64,000 nucleotides of DNA from Methylococcus mesophilus (GCF_026247885.1 NZ_CP110921.1:1478501-1542500); one strand, 5' to 3'. Shown: positions 8,185 to 17,388, numbered from the stretch's first letter. The notes: generated by a model from the sequence alone, not told the origin. Made by a program: numbers and translations.

Positions 8185-8741
8185 GCCTTCTGACCATACA
8201 CCCTGAGTCCGGGACCTCGGCGCCGGAGATCTTCCGCGACGGTGACGCGATTGCGGAGCGGCTGGCTGAAATCGGCGTTTTGTTCGAGCGCTGGCAGGCG
8301 GGCCGGGCATTCGAACCGGATGCCGAGCAGCAGACGATCCTTGCGGCCTACGCCGATTCGGTCGAACGCTTGAAGGCGAAATACGGTTTCGAATCGGCCG
8401 ACGTCATCAGCGTCGGCCCCGATCATCCGCAGAAGGACGAACTGCGGGCACGCTTCCTGAACGAGCATATTCACAGCGATTTCGAAGTTCGCTTCTTCGT
8501 CGAAGGCCGCGGCCTGTTCTACCTTCACCCCGGCGACCGCGTCTACGCCATCCTGTGCGAACGGGGCGACCTCCTGAGCGTCCCCTCAAATACCCGCCAC
8601 TGGTTCGACATGGGCGCCGAACCCTGCCTGAAGTGCATCCGGCTGTTCACCACACCGGAAGGCTGGATAGCGGATTTCACCGGCAACGACATCGGCGAGC
8701 GGTTTCCCAGGCTCGAAGAATATCTGAGGACTTTCGCATGA
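8181..8741 (+). CDS. mtnD: Acireductone dioxygenase
   Basis: 186 residues, cupin fold. It oxidises the acireductone intermediate of methionine salvage to 2-keto-4-methylthiobutyrate and formate (Fe form) or to an off-pathway product (Ni form). The metal site is visible as HIHSDFEVRFF (two His and Glu) with a further His in NTRHWFDMG. Length is normal. It overlaps mtnB and mtnC by four bases on each side, placing it in a coupled three-gene unit. Confidence 0.95.
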   Translation: MSLLTIHPESGTSAPEIFRDGDAIAERLAEIGVLFERWQAGRAFEPDAEQQTILAAYADSVERLKAKYGFESADVISVGPDHPQKDELRARFLNEHIHSDFEVRFFVEGRGLFYLHPGDRVYAILCERGDLLSVPSNTRHWFDMGAEPCLKCIRLFTTPEGWIADFTGNDIGERFPRLEEYLRTFA

Positions 8742-9421
8742 TCCGGGCGATCCTCACCGACATCGAGGGCACGACCTCCTCGCTGTCCTTCGTGAAAGAA
8801 ACGCTGTTTCCCTATGCCCGCGCCCGAATGGCGGATTTCGTCCGCGGCCGCGCCGACGACGCCGCCGTACGAGGCCTGCTCGCCGATGCCAAGGCTGCGG
8901 CCGGAGACGCTTCGTTGGACGATGAAGGCGTCATCGCCCAGTTCATCCGCTGGATCGACGAAGACCGCAAGATCACGCCGCTCAAGGCTATTCAGGGCCT
9001 GATCTGGGAAGAGGGCTACCGCAATGGCGATTTTTTCGGGCACGTGTACGACGATGCCGTGCGACGGCTCAAAGCCTGGCATGAACAGGGTATCGACCTG
9101 TATGTGTTCTCCTCGGGCTCGGTCCATGCCCAGCAACTGCTGTTCGGCCATACCCGCTTCGGCGATCTCAAACCGCTGTTTTCCGGCTACTTCGATACCC
9201 GCATCGGCGCGAAGCAGGAACCCGACGCCTACCGTGACATCGCCCGGCAAATAGACCTGCCGCCCGACGAAATCCTCTTCCTCTCGGATATCGAAGGCGA
9301 GCTGAATGCCGCCTGGGAAGCGGGCTTAAAGACGTTCCTGCTGGTCCGCGACGGCGGGACGAAGACCAGCGATCATCCCCAGGGAGCGGACTTCGACGCC
9401 ATCCAGCCGGAACTCTTCTAA
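8738..9421 (+). CDS. mtnC: Enolase-phosphatase E1
   Basis: 227 residues, HAD superfamily. It enolises and dephosphorylates 2,3-diketo-5-methylthiopentyl-1-phosphate to the acireductone, the step before MtnD. Motif I is TDIEGTTSS (Asp nucleophile), motif II is the serine in FSSGSVHAQ, and motif IV is LFLSDIEGELNAA. The start ATG overlaps the mtnD stop (ATGA). The order mtnB-mtnD-mtnC is not the order of the reactions but gives three consecutive enzymes from one transcript. Confidence 0.95.
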   Translation: MIRAILTDIEGTTSSLSFVKETLFPYARARMADFVRGRADDAAVRGLLADAKAAAGDASLDDEGVIAQFIRWIDEDRKITPLKAIQGLIWEEGYRNGDFFGHVYDDAVRRLKAWHEQGIDLYVFSSGSVHAQQLLFGHTRFGDLKPLFSGYFDTRIGAKQEPDAYRDIARQIDLPPDEILFLSDIEGELNAAWEAGLKTFLLVRDGGTKTSDHPQGADFDAIQPELF

Positions 9422-9662
9422 ACCTCCGAAACGCCGCAGGTTGCCGCAATCCGGACCGCGATTTGAAACAGTTTCGTAACATTCGAAGGGTTGATTTCAG
9501 ACGTTCATAGCGCTTACAGTTCGGCCTTTGCCCGATTTGGGTGCGGCGATGCCGCCCCTCGGGCCACCAGGATGTCGCAAAAGCCACTGGCAACGGGCTC
9601 CGGCCTCAGCGGCTTTTTCCGCACCCTGTCATCAAGATGTTCGACTACCGATAGGGGTAATA

Positions 9663-10250
9663 ATGGGATTCAATTCGTCCTTGCGCCCGCCCGTGCGCGC
9701 ATCCGAACCCAATCTCAGCCGCCGCAGTTTTCTCACTCGTGCAGGGATCGCCGCCACCGGGGCCCTGCTGATTCCCAGCTTCGATGCCTACGCGTACTCC
9801 TTGAGCAGAGAGCGCACCCTGTATCTCTACAACAAGCATACCGGCGAAGACTTGACCCTGGTATGCTGCCCGGAGCGAAATTACGACCGCGGTCTGCTGC
9901 GGCAATTCAGCCACTTCCTTCGGGATCATCACGCCGAGGAAAGCTATCCCATGGATCCGGGGCTGATCGACATTCTCTACGCGATTTCCGCAATGACCCG
10001 CTCCAGCGGCACCTTCGAAATCATTTCCGGCTATCGCGCCCCGGAAACCAACCGGATGCTGCGCAAGCACAGCCACGGTGTGGCGGAACACAGCCTGCAC
10101 ATGGAGGGAAAGGCGATTGATCTGCGCATGAGCGACGTCAGCACCCGAGCGATTCGTAAGACCGCGCTGGCGCTGCAGTACGGCGGCGTAGGTTATTACC
10201 GCCGCGCCGATTTCGTTCATCTGGACACGGGGCGCATCCGCTCCTGGTAA
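9663..10250 (+). CDS. Tat-exported YcbK-like (DUF882) murein-type peptidase
   Basis: 195 residues. The N-terminus has a twin-arginine signal (LSRRSFLTRAG) followed by a hydrophobic stretch ending near DAYA. The mature part has the DUF882/peptidase M15 pattern: SGYRAPETN, then HSLHMEGKAIDLRM with the His and Asp of the zinc site, and FVHLDTG with the third His. This family is related to D,D-carboxypeptidases and is expected to act on peptidoglycan in the periplasm. ATG at 9663 is preceded by AGGGGT at good spacing. Cell-wall substrate is inferred from the family. Confidence 0.85.
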   Translation: MGFNSSLRPPVRASEPNLSRRSFLTRAGIAATGALLIPSFDAYAYSLSRERTLYLYNKHTGEDLTLVCCPERNYDRGLLRQFSHFLRDHHAEESYPMDPGLIDILYAISAMTRSSGTFEIISGYRAPETNRMLRKHSHGVAEHSLHMEGKAIDLRMSDVSTRAIRKTALALQYGGVGYYRRADFVHLDTGRIRSW

Positions 10251-10427
10251 GGCCCTCGGCCGGACACGCTGGACAGGTCGGGCCCGCTTGCGCAAACTAT
10301 GCGGGACCCGCCGTACGGTCGCCGGTGCCCTCCGCGGCCGGCCTATCGCTTGCCCGGTTCTTTTCAGGATACTCCGGCCGCGGGACGAGACGGTTCGCCC
10401 ACCTTTGGAATGGATACTCGCCTACGC

Positions 10428-10772
10428 ATGAAAACCCTGCGCCTCATCCTGCTGTGCTTGATCTTCACCACCGCCCAAAATGCCGCAGCCATGGGACCGA
10501 ACACGCTGAAGGGCCCCATGAGCTTCATCGAAGTGCTCAATGAGGTATTGATCATGCGGCCGGTCGGCCTGGTGGCCACGATCGTCGGCACGACGCTTTT
10601 CCTGGCAACCAGCCCCTTCACCGGCATCGCCTCGGCGGCCGAGCCACACGACGCCTTCCGCAAGGCCGGCGATGCTTTGGTGGTAGGACCGGCGGCGTTT
10701 ACTTTCTCCCGCCCGTTCGGCGTCTACGGCTACAACCCGAAAGGGGTTTATCCGGACCGCCGGCCGGACTGA
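10428..10772 (+). CDS. Small exported or membrane protein, unknown
   Basis: 114 residues. A signal peptide (MKTLRLILLCLIFTTAQNAAA) is followed by a central hydrophobic stretch (GLVATIVGTTLFLATSPF) and a C-terminus with AFTFSRPFGVYGY. Members of this kind are found scattered in gammaproteobacteria without known function. The start is uncertain: an ATG at 10410 in the same frame is also possible, and neither has a good ribosome binding site. It ends 19 bp before the methyltransferase gene. Confidence 0.6.
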   Translation: MKTLRLILLCLIFTTAQNAAAMGPNTLKGPMSFIEVLNEVLIMRPVGLVATIVGTTLFLATSPFTGIASAAEPHDAFRKAGDALVVGPAAFTFSRPFGVYGYNPKGVYPDRRPD

Positions 10773-10791
10773 GCGCGGAAATTCGCAGGCC

Positions 10792-11460
10792 ATGGATCCC
10801 GATTTCTGGCACGAGCGCTGGCAGCAGAAGCAGACGGGCTTTCACCAAATCCAGGTCAATCCGCTGTTGGAAACTATCTGGCCTCGATGCATCGGTCCTG
10901 CGCTGCCCAGGGTTTTCGTTCCCCTCTGCGGCAAGTCCCTGGACATGATCTGGCTGCGGAATCGGGGGCATTCCGTACTCGGGAACGAACTCAGCCCCAT
11001 CGCGGTCGACGAGTTCTTCCGGGAAAACGGCTTGTCGGCGGTTACGACACCGCTCGGAAACGGCTTCGTCCGCGCCGAGAGCGGCGATATAAGCCTACTG
11101 TGCGGGAACTATTTCGACTTGACCCCGGACCTCGTCGGCAAGGTCGGAGCGATCTACGACCGGGCAGCGCTGGTGGCGATGCCCCCGGAAATGCAGGGCC
11201 GCTACGCCGAGCAGGTCTTCCGGCTGCTGCCGGAAACCCCGCCCATGCTGCTCATTACGCTGGAATACAACGCAGAGGAAATGAGCGGCCCGCCGTTCCC
11301 CGTCCCTGAGGAAACGGTGGTTCGCCTGTTCGGACCAGCCTACCGGATCGAGTTGCTGTCGGCGCGCGATGCGTTGGAAGGGAATCCGCAGCTGCGCGCC
11401 AAAGGATTGAGCCGCCTGACCGAAAAGGCCTATTGGCTGCAGGCCCAGGCTTCGGCCTGA
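10792..11460 (+). CDS. tpm: Thiopurine S-methyltransferase
   Basis: 222 residues. The SAM-dependent methyltransferase core is visible as VFVPLCGKSLDMIWL, then GNELSPIAVDEFF (acidic residue after strand 2) and VGAIYDRAALVAMP. The N-terminal WHERWQQKQTGFHQ and the overall length match bacterial TPMT. In bacteria the family methylates thiol-like and also selenium or tellurium compounds; which of these matters here is unknown. ATG at 10792. Confidence 0.92.
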   Translation: MDPDFWHERWQQKQTGFHQIQVNPLLETIWPRCIGPALPRVFVPLCGKSLDMIWLRNRGHSVLGNELSPIAVDEFFRENGLSAVTTPLGNGFVRAESGDISLLCGNYFDLTPDLVGKVGAIYDRAALVAMPPEMQGRYAEQVFRLLPETPPMLLITLEYNAEEMSGPPFPVPEETVVRLFGPAYRIELLSARDALEGNPQLRAKGLSRLTEKAYWLQAQASA

Positions 11461-11475
11461 ACCATGAGCGCAGGC

Positions 11476-11742
11476 TCAGCGGCGCCCGCGGCCGCCCGAG
11501 CGTGGCCCCTTGTCCAAGGCGACATAGATCGTCTTGCCTTCGTAATCGGAACCGTCCAGAGCCTCGATGGCCTTGCGGGCCTCGTGGCCTTCCATGCTGA
11601 CCGAAGCCGTGCCGCGCGCCTTGCCGGTGAACATGTCGCGGCTGAGCTGAAGCTCGAAGACCTTGCCGTAGCCGGTGAACAGTTCCTTGAGGCCCGCCTC
11701 GGTCGTTTGGGGCGGTAAATTTCTGACAAAAAGTTTCAACAT
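11476..11742 (-). CDS. RRM-type RNA-binding protein
   Basis: 88 residues, one RNA recognition motif. RNP2 is LFVRNLP and RNP1 is the modified KARGTASVSM; the C-terminus is a short Gly/Arg tail (SGGRGRR). Such single-RRM proteins are common in gammaproteobacteria and cyanobacteria and are usually cold-responsive RNA chaperones. The start at 11742 has GAAGGTG upstream. It lies next to a cold-shock protein gene in the same direction, with a terminator between them. Confidence 0.9.
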   Translation of the reverse strand: MLKLFVRNLPPQTTEAGLKELFTGYGKVFELQLSRDMFTGKARGTASVSMEGHEARKAIEALDGSDYEGKTIYVALDKGPRSGGRGRR

Positions 11743-11817
11743 GTGCTGGGCACCTTCATAAAGGAGGGTCGAGCGGAGCGCTGCGACGAAGCGCAACGTC
11801 GCGCTGAGTGAAGAGGA

Positions 11818-11847
11818 AAAAACAGGCCGCTTGAAGCGGCCTGTTTT
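11818..11847 (-). terminator. Terminator between the cold-shock and RRM genes
   Basis: Arms AACAGGCCGCTT/AAGCGGCCTGTT with a very short loop; on the minus strand a run of six Ts follows. It ends the leftward cold-shock gene and gives the RRM gene its own transcript. Confidence 0.8.
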
Positions 11848-11913
11848 CGTCAGTAGCGGTACGCGACAGCGGGCTTGCCGCCCGCACGCCATCCCGGCAT
11901 AACGAGATGGTGG

Positions 11914-12123
11914 TTACAGAACCACGACGTTCTCGGCCTGCGGCCCTTTCTGGCCGGCGACCTCGGTGAAGCTCACCCGCTGGCCTTCTTTCAGGGTCTT
12001 GAAGCCTTGGCCCTGGATCGAACGGAAATGAACGAAAAGATCACTGCCGTTTTCACGCTGGATGAAACCAAATCCCTTGCTTTCATTGAACCATTTAACG
12101 GTTCCCTGTTGCTGTTGTGACAT
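11914..12123 (-). CDS. csp: Cold-shock domain protein (CspA family)
   Basis: 69 residues, one cold-shock domain. Both nucleic-acid-binding motifs are present (KGFGFI and LFVHF), and the N-terminus is [13 protein letters not shown]. It binds single-stranded RNA/DNA and melts RNA structure. The start is the ATG at 12123; longer in-frame extension lacks Csp similarity. About 190 bp of non-coding DNA precede it, long enough for the structured leader typical of csp genes, though no specific element was identified. Confidence 0.95.
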   Translation of the reverse strand: MSQQQQGTVKWFNESKGFGFIQRENGSDLFVHFRSIQGQGFKTLKEGQRVSFTEVAGQKGPQAENVVVL

Positions 12124-12316
12124 ATCGAATCTCTCGAAAAAAATGGGTGGAAACGTAAAGCGTAGTATTACGGCGAGTGGGCAGGTGGAGCGGGTATGGT
12201 TCCGGGTGGAACGAACGCTACTGAAACTTGCGTGGCACGGACCCCAATACGACATGGCTAAAGTAAAGTAATTCGGTACCGTTTTCAAGAAAAATCGAAA
12301 AATCCGGATCAAGCGC

Positions 12317-13558
12317 TCACCGAAACGGATGGAAGACGGACAGCCAGCCCCAGTAAACGGCAAGGTTCACCAAGGCCAGGGGCACGCCCGCCATCGCAAA
12401 CGTGTGGAAGCCAAGCGTAACTCGGTGTTTTTCCGCATGCTGAGCGATGATGACGTTGCTGGCCGCGCCGAGGATCAGAAAATTCCCCGCCACCGTGCTG
12501 CCGGCCGCCAAAGCCATCAGCGCCTCGGTCGAAATACCGGCTTCACGCAGCATGGGCAGATAAAGCGCAACCAGAGGCACGTTCGAGACCAGTTGGCTAA
12601 GCCCGGCACTCAGGCCGAGGACGGTGGGAACGTCCGTCGGATCCAAAGGCCATCGGACCATCCAGGACTGGATGGCTCCGCTTTGCCAGACGCTCGCCAT
12701 CAGAACGAACATGGCCGGGAAGAATGCCAGGGTCGGCCAGTCGATCCGCCACAGCACCGACCGCCGTTCCGGGCTAAACAGCAACACGGGGCCTGCCGCG
12801 GCGAGGGCGATCCAGCTTAACCGCATCCCCTTCTCGCCGCCTGGCAAATGGCGCCAGGCAATGAGCGCAAACATCAGCCAGAGTCCCGCTCTGGCGAGCT
12901 TTGCCAGTTGCCAGTCCAGCATCTCGACGGGCGTATGGACCAGCCGCGCCCCCCGCAGACTGCCGCGGTAAATCCAGCGCAGCCACAACCACGCCAACCC
13001 CAGGTTCACCACTGTCGGCACGCCGAGCATGCCAAGAAAAGTCAGAAACGGCTCCGGCAGGCCGGTCATGGTCGCAATCAGCAGATTCTGGGGGTTGCCG
13101 ATCGGACTCGGAACACTCCCTAGAGTCACCGCAAAGGCCAGCGCAAGCAGCATCATGCGCGGATCGAGATCGTGCTCCCGAGCCAGCCGCAGCACCAGCG
13201 GCGTGCCGACGACGGCTACGGTATCGTTCATCAGCAGCGCCGACGCCAAACCGCCGCCGTACAGCACCACCAGGACCAGCCCCTGGGCCGAGCGGACACG
13301 GGAAAACCACCGATAAGCCATATAATAAAGGTAGCCGCTCGCCACCAGCGCATGCCCCAACACGAACATCCCGAACAGGAACAGCATGACGTCGGGATCG
13401 ATCGCCGCAAGCGCCTCGCGCCAGCCGATCTCTCCCGTCGCCAGCACCGCCAGCGCCCCTGCGCACATCGCCTGCCATATCCTGACCGGCAAGCCGCCGA
13501 TGGTTCGGGCCGCGATCAGACAGAAGACCGCGCCGAGTGTAAAAAGGGAGATATTCAT
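12317..13558 (-). CDS. SLC13/ArsB-type anion permease
   Basis: 413 residues with about ten membrane helices. Two inverted halves each carry the family pattern: [17 protein letters not shown] with [13 protein letters not shown] in the first half and [12 protein letters not shown] with [20 protein letters not shown] in the second. These Asn-Asp/Asn-Pro segments are the substrate-binding loops of the ion transporter (CitMHS/ArsB/SLC13) superfamily. It probably moves an anion such as a dicarboxylate, sulfate or arsenite with Na+ or H+; the substrate cannot be read from sequence. It is read alone and diverges from the PepSY gene. Confidence 0.8.
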   Translation of the reverse strand: MNISLFTLGAVFCLIAARTIGGLPVRIWQAMCAGALAVLATGEIGWREALAAIDPDVMLFLFGMFVLGHALVASGYLYYMAYRWFSRVRSAQGLVLVVLYGGGLASALLMNDTVAVVGTPLVLRLAREHDLDPRMMLLALAFAVTLGSVPSPIGNPQNLLIATMTGLPEPFLTFLGMLGVPTVVNLGLAWLWLRWIYRGSLRGARLVHTPVEMLDWQLAKLARAGLWLMFALIAWRHLPGGEKGMRLSWIALAAAGPVLLFSPERRSVLWRIDWPTLAFFPAMFVLMASVWQSGAIQSWMVRWPLDPTDVPTVLGLSAGLSQLVSNVPLVALYLPMLREAGISTEALMALAAGSTVAGNFLILGAASNVIIAQHAEKHRVTLGFHTFAMAGVPLALVNLAVYWGWLSVFHPFR

Positions 13559-13639
13559 GGCCCACTTTGAGAAAAATTCTGCCTATAGTAGAGGCCGCAC
13601 ACTTCCACACCGGTGTGCCCATCAAACCAAGGAGGCACT

Positions 13640-14170
13640 ATGAAAAAGGCGTATCTTACCCTGCTCGCCGCGGTCGGCTCCGGGATCGTTGTAGTTTCGG
13701 CCCAGGCGGGCGAAACGGGGCAGTCCAAGACCAAGGTCAGCATGGAAAACTGCATGCACGCGGCGCTGGCCAAGCGCGCCGGCGAAGTGGTCAAACTGGA
13801 GTTTAAGGAGGAACGCGGCGCGCCCACTTATGAATTCGAAGTTCTGGGAGGCGATGGGAAATCCTGGGAACTGGAATGCGACGCCCTGACCGGCAAGATC
13901 ATCGAGGAAGAGCAGGAGGTCGCCGATGGCGAGGCGCCGCTTTTCAAAACCAAGGCGAGAATCGGGCTGGACGAGGCGAAGAAGATCGCGCTAAGCGCGC
14001 ATCCCGGCGAGATCGTGGAAGTCGAATACGAAATCGAGTCCGACGGCAATGCGTCCTATGAATTCGACATCAAGACCAAAAGCGGCGAAGTGAAGCTCGA
14101 AGTGGATGCCGCGACCGGCAAGATCATCGAAGACGACGAAAAAGAGTTGTATCAGATCGGCAAGGAATGA
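13640..14170 (+). CDS. Exported protein with two PepSY domains
   Basis: 176 residues. Signal peptide [23 protein letters not shown], then two tandem PepSY-like repeats (about residues 37-95 and 105-172), each with a helix followed by strands such as [18 protein letters not shown] and [19 protein letters not shown] and each ending ATGKII or LTGKII. PepSY proteins are secreted or periplasmic and are thought to inhibit peptidases or bind peptides. The ATG at 13640 has a perfect GGAGG at good spacing. The mature protein is strongly acidic, so cation binding is a second possibility. Confidence 0.85.
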   Translation: MKKAYLTLLAAVGSGIVVVSAQAGETGQSKTKVSMENCMHAALAKRAGEVVKLEFKEERGAPTYEFEVLGGDGKSWELECDALTGKIIEEEQEVADGEAPLFKTKARIGLDEAKKIALSAHPGEIVEVEYEIESDGNASYEFDIKTKSGEVKLEVDAATGKIIEDDEKELYQIGKE

Positions 14171-14189
14171 ATCCGCGGCTCTTCCTGAC

Positions 14190-14217
14190 GGAATGCCCGC
14201 GAATTTGCGGGCATTCC
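14190..14217. terminator. Stem-loop after the PepSY gene
   Basis: Perfect inverted repeat with 11-bp arms (GGAATGCCCGC and complement) and a six-base loop, 20 bp after the stop. There is no T-run, so it may end transcripts with Rho help or only protect the 3' end. Confidence 0.55.
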
Positions 14218-14294
14218 ATTCCCGACGCAACCGATTCGCACCCGGCAAGCGCGACTTGGCCGCTTCCGAGCAAATCGTATCGGACGCGGTGCCG

Positions 14295-15611
14295 CTAGCA
14301 GGCAAACGCCCGCCAGTCAGCGGTCGGTTCAGCCGTGGTGGCCGCCGCTTCCAGTTCCCCCACCAGGGTCGACCCCGCCCCGTCTCTGCGCACCCGCTCG
14401 CCCAGCCTCTCCGCCGCCGAGCGAAATCCGGGGTCATCCAGCAAGCACCGGACAGCTTCGGCAATCTCGGCCACGGACGCATCGGGCGAAGACAACAGCC
14501 CCGCCCCGCGCGCGACCACGCGGGCTGCATTGTCGTGCTGATCCCGTCCCATGGGCATGCAGAGCATCGGAAGTCCCTGCGCCAGCGCCTTCATCACGGT
14601 CCCGTGGCCGCAGTGCGTCACCACCGCCGCCGCCTCGCGCATGACCACCCCGTGTGGCGCCGAACGCACAGCCGCCACGTTGTCAGGAACGCACACTTGC
14701 GTTCCTTCCAAAGCCGCTCCCAGCGTCACCAGCCCTCGCACCGGCAGCCGCCCCAGCGCGTCCGCTACGCGGCCAATCGCCCGAACCTGATTCTGGAACG
14801 TCGTGCTGAAAGCGACCAGAACCAACGGCCTGGGATCCTCCGGAGACCAGGGTGATTCCCAGCGGCGTACCAGCGGCGGATCGTCCAGTTCGGGGCCGAC
14901 ATAGCGAAAATTCTCGGGCAAGTGATCGGCCGGAAAGTCGAAGGCCGGGCTGGTTGCCAACCAATAGCGGCGAGCCGTGGCCAGTTGCTCGGCCGCGTCG
15001 TTCAGCGGCGGGAGACCGAAGGCGCGCCGCGCCGCGTTAACCGCCGGCAAGCCCAGATTGAACATCGCCCGGTTGTCCGCCGCCACCGCCGCATCGCGCT
15101 GCCGTTCCTCCTCGTTGCGTGCTGGAAGAAAACCGGGTCCGAAAGGCGGAATTCCCGCCAGCGGATGAATACAGACATGTGACGAGAGCACGGCGTAGGG
15201 AACTCCCGCGGCCTCCGCCCCGATCATCGGTCCGAACAGCAGATCGATACTGACCACCAGATCGGGACGGCGATGGCGAATTTCCGCAGCCACGTCACGA
15301 GCATACGCCAAGGCGGCGCCACACATGACCCGGTCCCGCAGCCGCCCGAGCCCCTCCGCAGGCGTCAAGCCCTCCCAGTCGCGCACCACCTCGGTCGCCT
15401 CCGATTTGTCCGGGCGGTTCGGCGCTTCGCGATAGCCGACGAAATCCGCCCCCGCCGCCTCGATCTCCGGGCGGTTGCAGTCGTCGCTCATGACTCGCAC
15501 CCGATGGCCGCGGCCTACCAGACGCCTCACGGCACTGAGCAAAGGAGGCATGTCGCCGCCTCCCTCCCAGGCTGCAAACAGGAAATCGGACGATGCTGTG
15601 CCGATGTTCAC
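14295..15611 (-). CDS. UGT-type glycosyltransferase (GT1 family)
   Basis: 438 residues with the GT-B fold. The C-terminal half contains the sugar-nucleotide signature THCGHGTVMKALAQGLPMLCMPMGRDQHDNA, seen in MGT-type macrolide and lipid glucosyltransferases. The N-terminal half begins FLFAAWEGGGDMPPLL, the acceptor-binding side. It probably transfers a sugar to a small hydrophobic acceptor such as a carotenoid, sterol or hopanoid; the acceptor is not known. The TetR gene lies 36 bp upstream in the same direction. Confidence 0.82.
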   Translation of the reverse strand: MNIGTASSDFLFAAWEGGGDMPPLLSAVRRLVGRGHRVRVMSDDCNRPEIEAAGADFVGYREAPNRPDKSEATEVVRDWEGLTPAEGLGRLRDRVMCGAALAYARDVAAEIRHRRPDLVVSIDLLFGPMIGAEAAGVPYAVLSSHVCIHPLAGIPPFGPGFLPARNEEERQRDAAVAADNRAMFNLGLPAVNAARRAFGLPPLNDAAEQLATARRYWLATSPAFDFPADHLPENFRYVGPELDDPPLVRRWESPWSPEDPRPLVLVAFSTTFQNQVRAIGRVADALGRLPVRGLVTLGAALEGTQVCVPDNVAAVRSAPHGVVMREAAAVVTHCGHGTVMKALAQGLPMLCMPMGRDQHDNAARVVARGAGLLSSPDASVAEIAEAVRCLLDDPGFRSAAERLGERVRRDGAGSTLVGELEAAATTAEPTADWRAFAC

Positions 15612-15647
15612 CAGAATTTCTCCTACTGTGTTGGAAATCTCGGGACC

Positions 15648-16256
15648 TCAGCCGGACTCCAGGAGCCTGCCAGCCATCTCTTCCATGATGTCGACGACCT
15701 CTTCCGCCCTCTTGCCCTGATCGCGACGCAGGATTTGCCAAGTGTAAACGTCGGTAATGACGATCAGTTCCAGGACCCGCCGTTCACGCAGGGCCGGCTC
15801 GAGCCCCGCCAGCCATCGGTCGAAGCTGCGTTCGACCCAGCGCCTGTGCTCGGCGCGGCCGACATCCAGCCAGACCTTCACCACCGGACTGCGGGTTTCC
15901 TGGGCCAGGATGCGGACCACCAGATCCCCTTCCGCTTCATAGTCCGCGATCAGCGCGGCCAGCGTGGACCGAATGTCCGGAGCCGCGGCCTCGCGACGGG
16001 GCTTCATTTGCGGGGAAATCAACTCCACTGCCGCTTTCAGCAGCCCTTCCTTCCCGGAAAAGCGCCGGATCACGGTCTGCACGCTCACCCCCGCCGCCTC
16101 GGCGACATCGACCAGCGTGATCTCGTCCACCCAGCGCTCCCGCATGAACTTCAGCACCGCTTCCGCGATCCGGCGGTGCGTCTCGGCTGCCGCCTCGGCC
16201 CGGGCACCTTGCCGATACTGGCGGGGAACCCCAATGCTTGCCTCATCATTTTTCAT
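15648..16256 (-). CDS. TetR-family transcriptional regulator
   Basis: 202 residues from ATG 16256 (MKNDEASIGV...). The helix-turn-helix lies near residues 42-66 (ITLVDVAEAAGVSVQTVIRRF followed by GKEGLLKAAVE), and the rest is the all-helical ligand-binding half. The frame is open to 16358 but the extra residues look random. It sits directly upstream of the glycosyltransferase in the same direction and probably controls that operon. The AT-rich near-palindrome TTAATTATTTTAA next to the start could be its operator. Confidence 0.85.
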   Translation of the reverse strand: MKNDEASIGVPRQYRQGARAEAAAETHRRIAEAVLKFMRERWVDEITLVDVAEAAGVSVQTVIRRFSGKEGLLKAAVELISPQMKPRREAAAPDIRSTLAALIADYEAEGDLVVRILAQETRSPVVKVWLDVGRAEHRRWVERSFDRWLAGLEPALRERRVLELIVITDVYTWQILRRDQGKRAEEVVDIMEEMAGRLLESG

Positions 16257-16366
16257 GTTAATTATTTTAACACCAACATGCCAGCGTTGGTCAAGCAGGC
16301 TCCGTCCTGGCGGGATGACAGACGATACGGGTTCCAACAAGAAGACGGCGGCCGACAAAAATCTTG

Positions 16367-16396
16367 TTGACGCGCCAGAATTTTTCGCGTTAGCAT
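16367..16396 (+). promoter_or_regulatory. Possible sigma-70 promoter for the small rightward cytochrome group
   Basis: TTGACG, 18 bases, TAGCAT, about 70 bases upstream of the ATG at 16468. The match is fair and the spacing is one base longer than ideal. Confidence 0.4.
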
Positions 16397-16467
16397 GATT
16401 AACATCAATTTCATTGGACCCACATCAAAGACAAAATACAATTGATTCGACGACCAAGGACCATGAC

Positions 16468-16692
16468 ATGCCGACGACCTCTGCCCGACTGGAAATCCAG
16501 CAAAGGGATGTGCCGAAGTTTTCCAAACCAGGTATCAATGATGCCATCAAGTTATTATGCACATATCTGATGGCAGGCTGCTGCATCATCTTGCTGATTT
16601 CCGAAGTCTTGACTGTCGGAATGGCGGCGATTTTCGCGACCAAGATATTGGATTTATTTGGTTATCCGCTGCAGCTCCCCACCATTCGATAA
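16468..16692 (+). CDS. Small membrane protein next to a cytochrome c gene
   Basis: 74 residues from ATG 16468 (MPTTSARLEIQQRD), preceded by AAGGA at good spacing; a TTG at 16414 is in frame but poorly placed. One long hydrophobic stretch (LLCTYLMAGCCIILLISEVLTVGMAAIF) could span the membrane once or as a hairpin. Family not recognised. It lies 33 bp before the cytochrome c gene and is probably co-transcribed with it. Confidence 0.55.
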   Translation: MPTTSARLEIQQRDVPKFSKPGINDAIKLLCTYLMAGCCIILLISEVLTVGMAAIFATKILDLFGYPLQLPTIR

Positions 16693-16725
16693 GCCGACCA
16701 AAACCAAACCAACAGGAGATCCCTG

Positions 16726-17259
16726 ATGATAAAGATCGCAACATGCTTAACCGCCGGCTGCCTGCTGAGCGCAAACGCCCTCGGCGGCGAAGTTCTGCCA
16801 CTGCTACGGAGCGCTCCGGAAAAGGTCGGCCTGGAAATCGCGCCGGTGCCTCTCAAATATACCCGGAAGAATCGAAGCCTCGTGGGTCTGGGCAGCTACC
16901 TCGTCAATGCCGTGGGGGCCTGCAACGACTGCCATACCGCTCCTCCTTATGCCGACGGCGGCGACCCATATGCAGGCGAAACCGCCCGAGTGAATGCGGA
17001 GAATTATCTGGCCGGAGGAATACCATTCGGGCCGGTGATATCACCCAATATTACTCCGGATGAAAACGGCTTGCCCGCCGGCCTGGGGTTCGACGAGTTC
17101 AGAAGCGTCATGCGGACGGGCCGGGACCCTGACGAGCCGGAGCGGCTTTTGCAGGTCATGCCATGGCCGGCATACGCAAATTTGACCGAATATGACCTGA
17201 GGGCCATTTATGAATACCTCAAGGCCGTTCCACATGCCGAACCTGAAAGTCCTATTTAG
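16726..17259 (+). CDS. Periplasmic c-type cytochrome
   Basis: 177 residues with a signal peptide (MIKIATCLTAGCLLSANALG). A single haem-binding CNDCH lies near residue 65, and the methionine in LLQVMPWPAYANLTEYDLRAIYEYLKAV is a plausible second axial ligand. This resembles the monohaem domains of gluconate/alcohol-dehydrogenase-type cytochrome subunits. A good AGGAGAT precedes the ATG. The gene converges on the mxa operon, so it could accept electrons from periplasmic oxidation, but no sequence feature ties it to methanol dehydrogenase specifically. Confidence 0.82.
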   Translation: MIKIATCLTAGCLLSANALGGEVLPLLRSAPEKVGLEIAPVPLKYTRKNRSLVGLGSYLVNAVGACNDCHTAPPYADGGDPYAGETARVNAENYLAGGIPFGPVISPNITPDENGLPAGLGFDEFRSVMRTGRDPDEPERLLQVMPWPAYANLTEYDLRAIYEYLKAVPHAEPESPI

Positions 17260-17298
17260 GCTTAAGCAGCGGCAAATCAACAATAGGGAGAATTAGAT

Positions 17299-17373
17299 AT
17301 GCTATTCATAGCCGCCCTGATAGCCATGATCGCAGCCGCCGTATTCGGCTTGGTACTGATATCCGAATCCTAG
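17299..17373 (+). CDS. 24-residue single-helix membrane microprotein
   Basis: Sequence begins MLFIAALIAMIAAAVFG and ends LVLISES. It is almost entirely hydrophobic, so it should be one membrane helix. AGGGAGA lies eight bases before the ATG, an excellent ribosome binding site for so short a frame. It begins 39 bp after the cytochrome c stop. Size and character recall CydX or CcoS/CcoQ-like subunits of respiratory complexes, but no homology is claimed. Confidence 0.5.
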   Translation: MLFIAALIAMIAAAVFGLVLISES

Positions 17374-17388
17374 AGATATCCGCAAGAA

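Noticed and set aside
9500..9660. Possible riboswitch (c-di-GMP-like) before the YcbK-like gene
   Set aside because: Fragments such as CGCAAAAGCCACTGG recall a GEMM core, but the tetraloop-receptor and flanking stems could not be paired. A covariance-model scan would decide.
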